Below, in pieces: positions 44,776 through 55,068 of a stretch of DNA of 64,000 nucleotides. Origin of the DNA: Microstegium vimineum (Eukaryota; Streptophyta; Magnoliopsida; Poales; Poaceae); assembly GCA_022036555.1 (NCBI GenBank), contig CM039119.1, forward strand, positions 41,016,858-41,080,857. Reading direction: 5' to 3'. The notes under the pieces are model-generated. The model saw nothing but the letters and a program-made list of their open reading frames with translations, ran no database searches and had not been told where the DNA came from. Both the position numbers and the translations under genes were made by a program. How positions within the stretch are numbered: the stretch's first letter is position 1; each line of letters begins with the position of its first letter.

Positions 44776-45356
44776 CTCTAATTACAACTAGATGAACTAG
44801 AACTAGAAGAACTAGATCTAGACAACTAGAGAGACCTCTCTCCTTCTCTCTCTAATTGAAACCCTAGCTTTTGCTCTGGAGAAGAATAATGAGATGAGAT
44901 GATCCTCAGGGGGGTCAGGGGCCTTCCTTATATAGCCTCCTCAAATGAACGTGGGCCGTTGGATCAAACCGACCTATATGAAGGGTTTAAATTCATCCTC
45001 AAAGGCGGTGGAGCACGATCCACGAACTTGAGCCTGATTGGCTGTGGGGGTAGGGCGGGCGCCCCAGACCCTAGGGCGAGCACCCTGGGCCTGGCCCCAC
45101 TCGTCCTCTGGCTTGGTCCAGTTGCTTCAAGAGCCTTCCTGAACATAGAAAATTGTACGGTTGATAATTATCTCTATGTAAACATGACATGTGGGCCTTT
45201 CCTTGGTATTTCCTGATAACCCCCTGCAGAAACAGACATTCACCAAAACTCGTGGAATTCTGTCAATATAAACCCTAATTCTAGCTATGGGTTTCATTTA
45301 GGTCCTTTTTCTTGTTTAGTTGACGGTTAAAATTGGTACTTAAGGACCGTCAACAG
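44696..45356 (-). repeat. R5 partial LTR (U3 part)
   Basis: Matches 40610-41270 from AACCAGATGCTGCACAAGTA to GGACCGTCAACA. The rest of the LTR (R, U5) is missing and its place is taken directly by protease-region sequence. Confidence 0.8.
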
Positions 45357-46237
45357 GGGTCAGGTACACCGGAACGTCACCCACCTTGTCGAAGTCTTGC
45401 TGGAGGTTGCGCCGTGGCGGGCGGTCACGATTCCTCTGCTCCTGCTCATGCTGTTCTCGTGCGAGTCGCTCCTGCTCGCGGCGTTCCTCGTCGTGCTTCT
45501 CTTGCTCGCGGTGCTCCAGTTCGTGCCTCCATGCACGCTCAGCATTGTGTTGCTCTCTTGCGATGCGTTCGGCGTCCGTCTCGTTGTCAGGGGCGACACT
45601 GTCTGCGGAGACTTGAAAAATTAATCCTCCGAAGCCTAGAGGGAATTCCGGCAAACTGCTGGTCGATCCGGAGGAATCGGCGACCTCCGTCCCTGCGGCG
45701 GCGGCTGAACCCGATGATATCGTGCCATCGAGGGAAACTGCCTGGTCGGAGTCACTGGGGATCGTGGAGATGATGACGGTGTTTACGATGGGAGCTGCCG
45801 GGATCTGGTCGGAGATCGTTCGGTACATTTGGCGCTGGAAAGTTGCCGCCTGGTTGCTGAGTCCATGAGGCATTGTTGGAGGAAGGTGGATGTCCCTGGT
45901 TGTCGCGGCCGTCGTCTTCGGCGGAGATCGGCGGCGGCGTGGTCAGCGGCCGTGGTGGCCGGAGAGTCGGCGTAGTGCCGCCTGCACGAGGTCGAGGCAA
46001 TCCATGATACCGTTGCTGGAGCGATCGATGGCGTCGACCAGATCGTCGATGTCGATCTTCTTTCGCGGGTGGTACATTGGCGTAGCGGAACGACGTACGG
46101 GCGGCGGCGCGTCTGCGCCGCGTGGAGTAGATCCGACGATCCAGGACATAGATCCGATCTAGAGCACGGTGCCGGTCACCGGGAGGACCATCGAATCCAG
46201 GAAAGTAACAGCTTGACGAGCCATCAAGTCGATGCAC
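45357..46237 (-). pseudogene. R3 gag-like N-terminal region, cut by R5
   Basis: After the R3 primer-binding site the minus strand holds two overlapping open frames. 46237-45752 is Arg/Pro-rich. 45873-45340 contains NQAATFQRQMYRTISDQIP, a charged coiled-coil segment (ERIAREQHNAERAWRHELEH) and LQQDFDKVGDVPVYLTP. That last phrase resembles the N-terminal part of gag in grass Tat-like elements. The reading runs into R5 at 45356, so the last residues are artefacts of the junction. It is too short for a complete capsid. Confidence 0.55.
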
Positions 46238-46241
46238 ACAC

Positions 46242-46260
46242 TCCCTACCTAGCGCGCCAA
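46242..46260 (-). other. R3 primer-binding site
   Basis: On the minus strand TTGGCGCGCTAGGTAGGGA, one base after the LTR end. It differs from the R2 site at two positions and has the same single-G spacer. Confidence 0.85.
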
Positions 46261-46261
46261 C

Positions 46262-46747
46262 TGTCGACGAAATATCCGTCGCAGTCTACCTAGGGGGTAC
46301 CCTACGGTAGTAGATTGTAGGCGGAGTTGTGGCGACAGCAATCAACCGTAACACAGAGAGCGTAGACACAACGATTTAGACAGGTTCGGGTCGGAAAATC
46401 ACCGTAATACCCTACGTCCTGTGTTTTGGTGGTTGGATTAATCTGAGTATTAGGTTACAAGATCCGTAGATGATCTGAGAGAGAGTTTTTGGTGGGGGTC
46501 CCTGCTCGCCTTATATAGCCGGGGAGCAGGGTTACAATTTCCATATCCTAACAGATTACGATCGGTCCCTTTAGGCAAGGGATCTGAGTCTATCTACTAG
46601 GATCCTTCTTGGCGAGCAAGGCTTCTTCGGAGTCCTTGGCGAGCACAACGGGCTGGTTGCATGCCACAAGGTCCCGCGGGCTGGGCCGTCTTCTGGTCGG
46701 TAGGCCCATAAGGTCCCTGGGGATATGCCGAGGTAATATCCCAAACA
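46262..46747 (-). repeat. R3 5' LTR (right copy)
   Basis: Runs from TGTCGACGAAATATCC to TATCCCAAACA. The minus-strand TATA box is CTATATAA (46511-46518). It differs from the left copy by scattered substitutions. Confidence 0.9.
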
Positions 46748-46806
46748 ACTACCACTACCACTACCACACTACGGCTCCCACTACCACTACCACTACCACA
46801 ACCACT
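46748..46806. repeat. (ACTACC)n simple repeat with the right R3 target duplication
   Basis: ACTAC at 46748-46752 is the right target duplication. It is followed by ACTACCACTACC units interrupted near 46768-46778. The R3 insertion therefore hit the edge of a microsatellite in D1. Confidence 0.8.
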
Positions 46807-47070
46807 AGTGCATACCTTGATATTGCTTGCGAAGCTCCGAAGCGGCATGGGGCGGGGTTTTGGCGGCGGGCGGCGGGATGGGACGCTCCTCCTCTTCCTC
46901 TTCCTCCTCTCCTTCTCCTCCTTCTCATATTCATCCTCCTCTTCCTCCTCTCCTACTATCCTCCTCTCCTCCTGGACATGGGGCAGGGCGGGCGGGGCGG
47001 GCGGCCGGCATGTGTGTGCGTGCGTGTGTGAGTTGTGGCTGAAAAAACGGCCAAGTCTCGCCCCCAATAT
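46807..47070 (-). other. D1 GC-rich 5' segment
   Basis: GC-rich and pyrimidine-rich DNA (CTCCTCCTCTTCC runs) between the microsatellite and the subterminal repeats. It probably corresponds to the promoter and leader of the CACTA transcript. Open frames on both strands are low complexity. Confidence 0.45.
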
Positions 47071-48406
47071 TTGAGCTTTGCCAAGTGCCTACGATCTGAC
47101 ACTCAGGAAAGAATTTTTTTTTAATTTGTACTTTGTTGAGTGCCTGGTCAGCAGCACTCGGCAAAGGAACGGCTTTGCCGAGTGTCAGACACTCCCGCCG
47201 ACCGGGCACTCCACAAAGAAGTTTTTTTAAAAAAATAGTTTTCCTCCCTTTTTCTGTTCCTTAATGTCTTTTCATAAACTTTTTCAAATGCACTTCCAAA
47301 ATATCTTACCAAATTCACTGAACAATACATGTTTTATGCTTATACACATTTTCAACTATTATTTCATGCTGTTATAACTCAAATTCAAATCCTACATAAA
47401 TTATATAATTGCGATTAAACATTTAAAATTATTAAACGAATCTGGAAAATTACCAAAACTTGACATGAAACCATCTATGTTGTGTATTGTCTGTACGAAA
47501 AGTTTTGAACTTCAATTTCAATTTCATCGTCGCTTTCACTTCAAATCCTACTCAATCCTTTTAAGTGATATGAAACTTTATCGGAAATGATTGCATTTGT
47601 AAGACACATACGTGACAACTTATGCGAAATCATCCCAAATTTTTATCATAGGTTTCAAGTATGATATCATGAGTACTTGATAAATTTTATAATTTTCAGA
47701 GTCCATTTACTATTTATAGAATTTTCAAACAATTCCGACACACGTTTGTGATCATGTTTTGTGAACAAGATGTTAGATTTTTGTTTTACTTTCTTGGATA
47801 AGAACTCAAATTGGAATCAATAATATGGATATTATTTTTTCATTCAACTTTTTCCATTATTCGAAAACTTACAGTTCAAATTGACTTATGCCGAAAAAAT
47901 CACTTAAATTGAATAAACTAACTAAATATAACAAATACATCGAGAAAAGTGTCATACTTAAACATGTAGTTCCTTAGAGGATAGTAGAAAAAGATTGGAG
48001 GCAATAAGAAAAAAGAAAAAAAAAGTTTGCCGACAGTGGACACACACGGCCAAGGGGCTAGTTTGCCGAGTGTCAGGTGCCATACACTTGGCAAAGTTCC
48101 TAGTTTGTCGAGTGCTTAACGGTGGCACTTGGAAACCTGCTGACGGCGTCATCTCCTAACGAAGTTTGCCGAGTGCTGGCTATGCTGAGTGCAGGGCACT
48201 CGATGAAGATACATTTTGCCTAGTGTTATACTTTATCGAGTGCCTGACGAGTTTCCGAGAGTCGTGTTCTGTCATGTGACACTCGGCAAAGATGTGGTTT
48301 GCCGAATGTCATTGTACACTCGTCAAAACATCGCTTTGCCGAGTGCCTGATAAGAAACACTCGGCAAACGAGCTGGCACTCGGCAAAGAGCATGTTTCCG
48401 GTGGTG
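47071..48406. repeat. Right subterminal repeat arrays of D1
   Basis: TTTGCCGAGTG/CACTCGGCAAA motifs and variants form two clusters, 47075-47215 (about six) and 48030-48395 (about sixteen). They are separated by some 800 bases of AT-rich DNA without motifs (47220-48020). The outer cluster ends at the TCCGGTGGTG terminus. Confidence 0.85.
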
Positions 48407-48423
48407 TCTTTTTCACCGAATTA

Positions 48424-48670
48424 GGGTCTGTTTGGTTTAACCCACTAAAGTTTAGTGGTTCCTAAAGTTTAGTGTCCTCTAAAGTTTAGTGGCCTTTTGT
48501 TTGGTTCTAGCCACAAAAGCACATGTCCCATGTACACTTTAGTCATTTTTAGCTACTTTTTTGTGACTAAAAGTCATTAAACTTTTGTGACCCCTAAACT
48601 TTAGTCAAGGTGTTCGACATTTTAGGGACTAAAGTGACTGAACTTTAGTGACCCGTAACAAAACATGCCC
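48424..48670. mobile_element. D2: 247-bp Tourist-like MITE (PIF/Harbinger type)
   Basis: Ends GGGTCTGTTTGG and CAAAACATGCCC are imperfect inverted repeats. It is flanked by TTA on both sides (48421-48423, 48671-48673), the 3-bp duplication of Tourist elements. The interior is rich in ACTAAAGTTTAGTGG and its complement, giving a foldback. No coding. It sits about 460 bp upstream of the kinase start codon. Confidence 0.82.
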
Positions 48671-48676
48671 TTATCA

Positions 48677-48857
48677 TGTCTAGTGCTGATGTCATGGAAT
48701 TGCTGTTCCCGAAGGGCAATATGTCAGCGCCCCATTTTTCCCACTCAAAAAAAAGGTAAACTTGTTCACGGAATTATCATATCTAGTGCTGATGTCATGG
48801 AATTGCTGTTCCCGAAGGAGAATATGTCAGCGCCCCCTTGTTCCCACTCAAATCACA
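48677..48857 (+). repeat. Direct duplication in the kinase promoter
   Basis: TCTAGTGCTGATGTCATGGA, continuing to ATATGTCAGCGCCCC and TTCCCACTCAAA, occurs at about 48678-48750 and again at about 48781-48853, a period of 103 bases. Only a few differences separate the copies, so the duplication is fairly recent. TGATGTCA in each copy resembles a bZIP/TGA-type binding core. Confidence 0.85.
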
Positions 48858-49047
48858 AGGTTCAGGCCAATCTCTAACGACATTTAACTTGTTTGTGCCG
48901 ACGACGCGGTCCAAAATCCAAATCAGTAGCGGAAACATCGAAGCCAAATTGTGGGAAGGAGCTGTGCATTTTGTCTAATTATGTACAAGTAATCAAGTAT
49001 ATCTGTATATGCATGGCAGAGCACTCAGTGCAGCTTCATTTCGTGCG

Positions 49048-49055
49048 TATATATA
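49048..49055 (+). promoter_or_regulatory. Probable TATA box of the lectin receptor kinase gene
   Basis: TATATATA in GCGTATATATAGTAG, 79 bases before the chosen ATG. It would give a short 5' UTR of about 50 bases. Confidence 0.6.
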
Positions 49056-49133
49056 GTAGTGTACATATGCTCGATCACCGGCCCAAGTGTGATTCGATCA
49101 GCTCCAAAAAGACACGAGGCAAGAGAAAAAAAA

Positions 49134-51467
49134 ATGGTCGGAGTCGACTCTCCCTGCCTTAAACTGATGCCGTCCTTTCGATTTTGCTTCTTGCTGCTGT
49201 GGACATTACTGTACTTGCCTCGTTACTCTACCTCACTTTCCTTCGACTTCGATTTCTCCCAACCGAGGGGTTATAACGCCGCAAACTTCAGCTTCGACGA
49301 CGACGCATACTTCGACTCCCAGGTGATCGAGCTAACAAAGAATGATAGGAACCAAGGCTTGGACAACAGCGTAGGCCGGGCGTCGTACGCTCGGCCTGTG
49401 CCCATCTGGGACGAGGATTCCGGCGAGGTCGCGAGCTTCACCACCACGTTCTCCTTCAAAATCCTCCGAGACAACATAAACAACATCCGCGCTGGCGACG
49501 GTATGGCCTTCTTCCTCGGGCGTTACCCGTCGAGAATCCCTACCGCCAGTGGTGGAGGTAGTCTCGGCCTCTTCAGCGCGGGCGAGAACAGCACGAACGC
49601 GACGGGGGACAATAGGGTCGTGGCAGTCGAATTCGACACGTTCAACAACACAGAGTACGACGACATCAGTGACAACCACATAGGAATCGACATCAACTCC
49701 CTCATCTCAAAGGACGTCAAGGATACCAGCGTCCCTGGAAAGAACCTAACGTCGGGCCTCGTGATGAGCTGCCAGGTGAGCTATGGCAACAGCACAAAAC
49801 GTCTTACTGCTGACCTTCAGATTGGCGACGCCACCTACCACGTCGAGACTAGTGCTGACCTCAGGTTACTCTTGCCGAGCATGGTGGCAATTGGCTTCTC
49901 GGGGGCTACTGGTAAGGCTGTCGAGCTACACCAGGTTCTGGCATGGTCATTTAACTCCACACTAGATAGACCCCCTCTTCTTCCTCCTCCTCCACCTGCA
50001 CCTGCACCTGCACTTGCACAACAGCCACCTTCATCTCGACCTGGTAATCGTGGTGGAGGTTTGTTGTCCAAGGTTCCATGGAAGATAGTTGGAGCAGTAA
50101 TCGGTGTAGTTGTCGTTGTAGCGGTAGCTGCCCTCCTAGTATCAGTATATCAGCGGAGGAAGCCGTGGCCGTGTGCAGGAAAGAAGTCAGCAGCTTCAGA
50201 TGACAAACTAGATGATGAGCAACCAGAACCACCAACTGCTAGTAGTTTAGACGACAGGGCTCCTACTAACATTCCCAGGCCTTTCAGTTACCGTGAGCTG
50301 GCCAGGGCGACAAACAACTTTTCAGTGCAAAGTAATAAGCTCGGGGAAGGGGGATACGCCGTCGTTTACAAGGGCCAACTGAAGAACCCAGACCGATTTG
50401 TGGCCATAAAAAACTTCAAACTAGGAAAATCTGCCACGGACAGGAGGAAGGCATTCGAAGATGAAATCAAGGTTATTAGCCAAGTCAGGCAGAGGCACCT
50501 GGTTGAGTTAGTAGGCTGGTGTATTGATGAAGAAAAGGATATCGTGTCACTTGTTTACGAGCTTGTTTCAGAAGGTAGCCTCCACGAACATTTGCACAAG
50601 GGAAGGAGTTGGTTGCCATGGTCCAGAAGGTATGTACCACGTTGTCTTACTCTTGAGCTGACAAATTAAGATATTCCTTCTTCCATTTATAGCAGAACAC
50701 AACCTTAATTTGATTATTCTCCTGTCTTTTGTTCAATCGGAGGTACTTACATAAATAATTTACCGGTGCTTTGTTTAATTTGGTTGCTGCTTTTATATTA
50801 CTCCAGGTATCAAATCATCCTCGACCTCGGGTGTGCTCTACGGTATCTACATGGTGAATGCACGGGCTGCATCTTACATGGTGACATATCAGCATCTAAC
50901 ATATTGCTGGATTCACAGTATGTTGCCAAGTTGGCTGACTTCGGGTTGGCCAGGCTGATGAACCATGCGATAGATCTGAAAACGACATGTAATGTAGCCG
51001 GAACGCCAGGCTACATAGATCCAGATTTCATAAACATTGGGAAGCGGAGCAGGGAGTCAGATGTCTATGGCTTTGGCATTGTTCTACTGGAGACAGTCAC
51101 CGGCCGGAGCCCTGCTGCTTCTGCCGTCGATCCCACTACCGTCTCCCCTTTGCTAAAATGGGTATGGGCGATAAAGAACAGCAGTGCAGTCCTTGAAGCA
51201 GTGGACCCCAGGCTCAAGCATGACTCTACGAGAGATGAACAAGAACAGATGGAGCGCGTGATACAGGTCGCGCTCTGGTGCGCGCACAATGATCCAACTC
51301 AGAGACCATCCATCAAACAAGCCATGAGGGCCTTGGAGTCCAGGAACGTGGCGATCCCTCCTTTGCCACTGCCGGCATTCATGTCCTGGCCATCAAATCT
51401 TTCTGTTGATGACATGTCATGTGAGACCTCAGACAGCGTTGTATCATCGGCTGCAAGCCGGGCTTAG
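49134..51467 (+). CDS. L-type lectin-domain receptor-like kinase (LecRLK)
   Basis: Two exons, 49134-50629 and 50807-51467, give 718 residues; the 177-bp intron is AG|GTATGT...CTCCAG|GT and joins an Arg codon. The ATG at 49134 (MVGVDS) opens a signal peptide (FCFLLLWTLLYLP); a Met at 49167 is an alternative. Residues about 35-275 are a legume-lectin domain (FDFDFSQPRGYN, DGMAFFLG, VAVEFDTFNNTEYDD, DNHIGIDINS). A Pro-rich stalk (about 278-300) and membrane helix (about 317-338) follow. The cytoplasmic Ser/Thr kinase has LGEGGYAVVYKG (about 403), VAIK, DFGLARL (Asp 543) and SDVYGFGIVLLET. The catalytic loop is HGDISASN (523-530), with Gly for the usual Arg and Ser for the usual Lys. Such plasma-membrane proteins sense extracellular ligands in defence or stress. 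It is the only intact host gene here; GC-rich codons contrast with surrounding transposons. Confidence 0.93.
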
Positions 51468-51536
51468 CTCTTTCATCTTGCTTGCATATATATAAATTTG
51501 TTTTCTGAAGAATAATCATTCTTAACTCTCACATAG
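51468..51536 (+). other. Short 3' flank of the kinase gene
   Basis: Only 69 bases separate the kinase stop from the R6 LTR. AATAAT near 51510 is the only poly-A-like signal. The original 3' UTR may be truncated or may now run into the LTR. Confidence 0.6.
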
Positions 51537-54500
51537 TGTAACGATCTCAATTTTCCGCGAAGGAAAAATCCACATATGCGAATTATAATACGATGGTCTA
51601 GAAGATCATCCCATCGCATTATCAAATTACAGTCGATAATCATCATCATACACGAGTTCTGAATTTAAAAGACTACATTAAGAGTCTAACTCATTTATTA
51701 CATCGCCACCTAGGCGAAAGGAAGCGTAGATCTTCAGCATCTCCGATTTGAGCATAGCATGAAACCCTACTCCTCCAGGTCAACGTCCTCGATCTCGTCC
51801 TCCGGCTCATCACCTGAATCCAAAATCTTTCAGTACGATTTGTAGTGGCGACTGGCTCCCACCCTATGCTTTACGTTTGCTTTGTGGAAAGTGGTATGCA
51901 AGGGGTAGAGAAGAGAACCTATTTTTGGCTATGGGTTTCCTATGCAGGTTTATATTAAGTAATAATAATAGTAGTAAGTGTATATCGAGTTTTAACACAT
52001 TTCCCACACATCCATCCCATCCACACACATCTCACCACACACACTCTCACACTCTCTAGGCGACAAGGACAACTCTCTCTCGTCCTTGTCTCAGCAGCTC
52101 ACAGTCGGGTCCTACAAAACCCAGATGGAGAGAAGAAGGGACTCATCTCACTACTCAAGAGAAGCGTAGATCGATCACCATCATCGGCATGTGCACTGCC
52201 TAGGCTGATACCGGGCTGTCTTCCAACCCAGAACGATACTATCCTGCCACTCAGCCCTGGGGCTCCCCGACGCACCGACAAACTGAGACTGGGAGACGCA
52301 GTACCTGGCCACAATGGTACTGCGCATCTAGGATGGTGCGCATCTACAATGGTACTGCGCATCTAGAATGGTGCGGCATCTAGGATGGTAGGACAAATGG
52401 AAGCAAGGGAGGTAAAGCCCAATGGTCATGGCGTGGAAACTCGCGGCCATGAGTTCCACCTGCGAGTGTTGGCATCCGAAGGTTCCACGATAGTCGTCCC
52501 CTCGTTTGGCTCTAGTGGACTAGGTCACGTGAGACTCGCCATGTGCGGGTAGGAAGCGCACCATTGTCGAGTCCACATTAGCCATGCCCTAGGGCCGAAT
52601 AGGGACACAACTGTCATAGTACCACGGGGACAACTAAACATGAGATAAGGGATCGTGCTTGGCGTTACGGCCACAGTGGGACGAACCCATGACCGAAACG
52701 ACCAAACACGTTGCTTCTCAACCGGCTCGAAGGCTCGATCTACAGAGACAAACAAAACAATGATAACACAAGCACAGAGGCAACAAAATGGAGTAACACA
52801 CATCCATAGCGATAGAGATAGGTCCGCGCGAAGGCACGACACAGGAATATATAGATAACAAGTGTAGATGACAAGTGCGACATGTATGAACAAGTATGAA
52901 AAAGGAAGACAAGGGTTTTTGCCGACGTCGTGGACGGCGTCGGCGAATTCCAAGGACATGACCTTGAAGTGACGGGGAAGGTGTCGGGTTGCTGCGATGG
53001 GTTCGATGAAGCGTCCGGAGTCAGCACGACCGGCTACAGCCACTCCGGACCGGCGGTGGCTTGCTGCAGGAGGCAACAAGCTAGCAGTGGCTGGCCGAAC
53101 GGGTCTACGGCTGGCCAGGAGGTGCCGCAGCCTTGGCAGATGGTTCGACAAGGCCATCGCCTTCCTGCGACAGTGGAAAACAACGGCACGAAGGCCGGAC
53201 TCAGGCAAGGCCTAGCAGCGATGCGAAAAAGGTGGGAGCTTTAGGCTGTGGAGGCTCACTGATGGCACAGGGGACGGAAGCGAGGTGTGACTGGAGCAGA
53301 GGAGGTCGGCGTTGCGGCTCCCGCAGGCGCTGGTCCTAGGGCGAGGGTGTCCCGAGGTGTTCGACGGGCAGTGGACACCGACGCCTTGAAGGCGTGATGC
53401 CTCAGGGTGGTGCGGCAACTGGACATGAGGGGTCGGAGCTCCGGCAAATGGCGCAGCAGGGCAGCGGCTTCCTGTGACAGTGTAATCACGGCACGAAGGC
53501 CGGGCTCAGGCATGTACACTAGCAGATCAAACGACAAGGAAGAAAGACGAAGCCTTGGGCCGTGGTGGCTTACCGGCGGCACAAGAGGAGCCCGTCGGGT
53601 GGCGTGGTGGTGCTGCAGCCTGCGTACGGAGCTTGGTGGTGTGGCTCGTAGTCGCGGACAGCGCGGTTCCGGTTTGGCGCGACGTCGAGGCTCGGCGAGG
53701 TGGGGCTCCCACGTGGTGACGAGGATGGCGTCGTGGACAGGCCGCCACCACAGCCGGCTATGTCCAGCCGAGCGCGTTGGCAGCAGCACGGCTGGGGCGT
53801 TTGGGGGCTCAGCAGCGTTCGACGCGGCGCGTCCATGGCAGCAGACGGCGCGGGAACGAGCTCGGTGAGTTGGAGACGGCCGATACAAGCCGATGTCGGC
53901 TCGACGATGGCGGGGCTTGGTGTGGGCAATGCCGCAGACGACGTCGAGGTGGTGGCGGACGACCCGTGGCGCGAAGTGGTGGAGCAGAGGGCGGCAGGTC
54001 TCGACGCCAGAAGTGCCCGGCAGCATGTTGGCGGTCCTCCGCGGATGACCGAGCTTGCGGACAGGCGACGTATAGGAGGGGGCTCGGCTCGGCGTGGCAC
54101 GTCGCGGCGAGGTTGAGGCAGCACGGCTGGGGCGTTGCTGTGTGGAAACGGTGGAGGGGCTCCCAGCGTGTGTCCTCTCTGTGGGCGCGGTAGCGGCCTG
54201 CACGTGCTCTGCGGAGTCGGCGCCAGCACAGCTACCCGAGCAGAAGGCGTGGGAGGAGAAAGCGGTGGCGGATGGCGAGGGAAAACAGGAGCAGAGGCGG
54301 CGGATGCTGCCCTTGTAGTGGCGTGAGCTAGGGTTCGGGAGGGCGCCACCCATCCTCGTCGTCCGTGCTCGAGTCCGGACACGCCGCGCGCATCCCAACA
54401 TGGCTTGTACGGACGCTGAGGCAGTGGAGGGAGTGTGTCCGGTCGGGCCTACTGGGCCATCCGAGAAGGAAGGGAGTGGCCGGTTGGGCCTAGGCCAAGG

Positions 54501-55051
54501 CGGCAAGAGGACTAGGCCAGAGTGGGGCTGCGTGGGCCTCTTGGTGCTTCTGCTAGCTTTTGTCAATTGGAGATGGGAGGAAGAGTAAAGAAAAAGGAAA
54601 TTAGAATTTCCTTTGATGATTTAATGAAGGTTTGAGGTTTAGTTGAAAAGAGATTCGACTAATGTGCATAAAGGGTTTGAAAGGAACCCTCTTTCATGAG
54701 CCGAGGAACTTTTTGGAGGAATTCATAAGATCATTTAAGAGAAATTCGGAAGGAGGATTTGGAGAGATTCAATTATGGATTGATACTCCAGGAATTTGCA
54801 AAAAGATCAAAAGGGATTTGACAAGGGTTTGCCACGGATTTGTGCTCTCTAAAACTCCGACAAAAACCAAGAGTCGAAACTAGCACTACAACAGAGGCAC
54901 ACACCTACATCCAGTCTATATGCATGCAACGATTTATCGATAAACTCTCCTTGGGTTAGCTTGGTTTCCTAGCAACTATATGTTTCACACATTACAGAAA
55001 AAGTTTTTGAAAGTTTGGATTTTTTGGTATTAGAAGACACGGGTTGTTACA
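51537..55051 (-). repeat. R6 3' LTR (left copy, about 3515 bp)
   Basis: The first 830 bases match the right LTR from 57939, e.g. AACGATCTCAATTTTCCGCG, CCACACATCCATCCCATCC and GGCATGTGCACTGCCTAGG. It then lacks sequence present at 58850-60400 of the right copy. The last 450 bases (54600-55051) match, in inverted orientation, the start of R7 at 60429. A GC-rich middle (52900-54580) gives long overlapping open frames on both strands that I regard as spurious. Confidence 0.72.
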
Positions 55052-55068
55052 GACTACCCCCTTATAGG
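55052..55068 (-). other. R6 polypurine tract
   Basis: GACTACCCCCTTATAGG on the + strand, i.e. a TATAAGGGGGTAGTC run on the coding strand next to the TGTAACAACCC start of the LTR. ATCTCGTCCCCGAGATTC just beyond is a palindrome-like phrase common before the 3' LTR in Del/Tekay-type elements. Confidence 0.7.

Larger units (their letters stand above)
39524..45356 (-). mobile_element. R5: rearranged Athila-like element inserted in R3
   Basis: On the minus strand the order is: partial LTR (45356-44696), protease-region fragments (44775-43870), non-coding interior, polypurine tract, one complete LTR (41270-39872), primer-binding site (39864-39843), and the start of a second interior with a gag leader (39856-39524). 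A normal element has one interior between two LTRs. Here the complete LTR has a polypurine tract on one side and a primer-binding site on the other. This implies a tandem LTR-interior-LTR-interior structure followed by deletions. The right end abuts R3's gag-like ORF. The left end (39440-39524) is not precisely placed. Confidence 0.7.
31214..46747 (-). mobile_element. R3: non-autonomous Tat-like LTR retrotransposon inserted in D1
   Basis: Two 486-bp LTRs (31214-31699 and 46262-46747) begin TGTCGACGAAATAT in + orientation. They are flanked by ACTAC duplications. Orientation is minus: the primer-binding site complement (46242-46260) lies inside the right LTR and a GTCCCCGAG purine-tract complement lies inside the left LTR. 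Without its guests R4 and R5, R3 has about 2.5 kb of interior with a gag-like N-terminus and no pol. The primer-binding site is nearly that of R2, so an R2-like element may have moved it in trans (inference). Confidence 0.85.
27737..48406 (-). mobile_element. D1: CACTA (En/Spm) DNA transposon, opened by R3
   Basis: Left terminus CATTACCGGA (27737-27746) and right terminus TCCGGTGGTG (48397-48406) are imperfect inverted repeats of a CACTACCGGA-type end. Both ends carry arrays of CACTCGGCAAA/TTTGCCGAGTG motifs in alternating orientation. The flanking trinucleotides TGT and TCT are a near match for a 3-bp duplication. Coding on the minus strand includes TNP2 transposase and a second ORF. R3 occupies 31214-46747, so D1's own DNA is about 5.1 kb. 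An autonomous grass CACTA is often near 10 kb, so parts of D1 are probably deleted. Stops make it non-autonomous. Confidence 0.83.

Noticed and set aside
46808..47074. Ser- and Leu-rich frames upstream of the D1 repeats
   Set aside because: Direct translation of CTCCTC/TTCCTC runs; low complexity.
53256..54566. 436-residue open frame on the minus strand in the left R6 LTR
   Set aside because: It lies inside an LTR, is Arg/Ser/Pro-rich without a domain, and is overlapped by other long frames on both strands. This is typical of GC-rich DNA with few stop codons.
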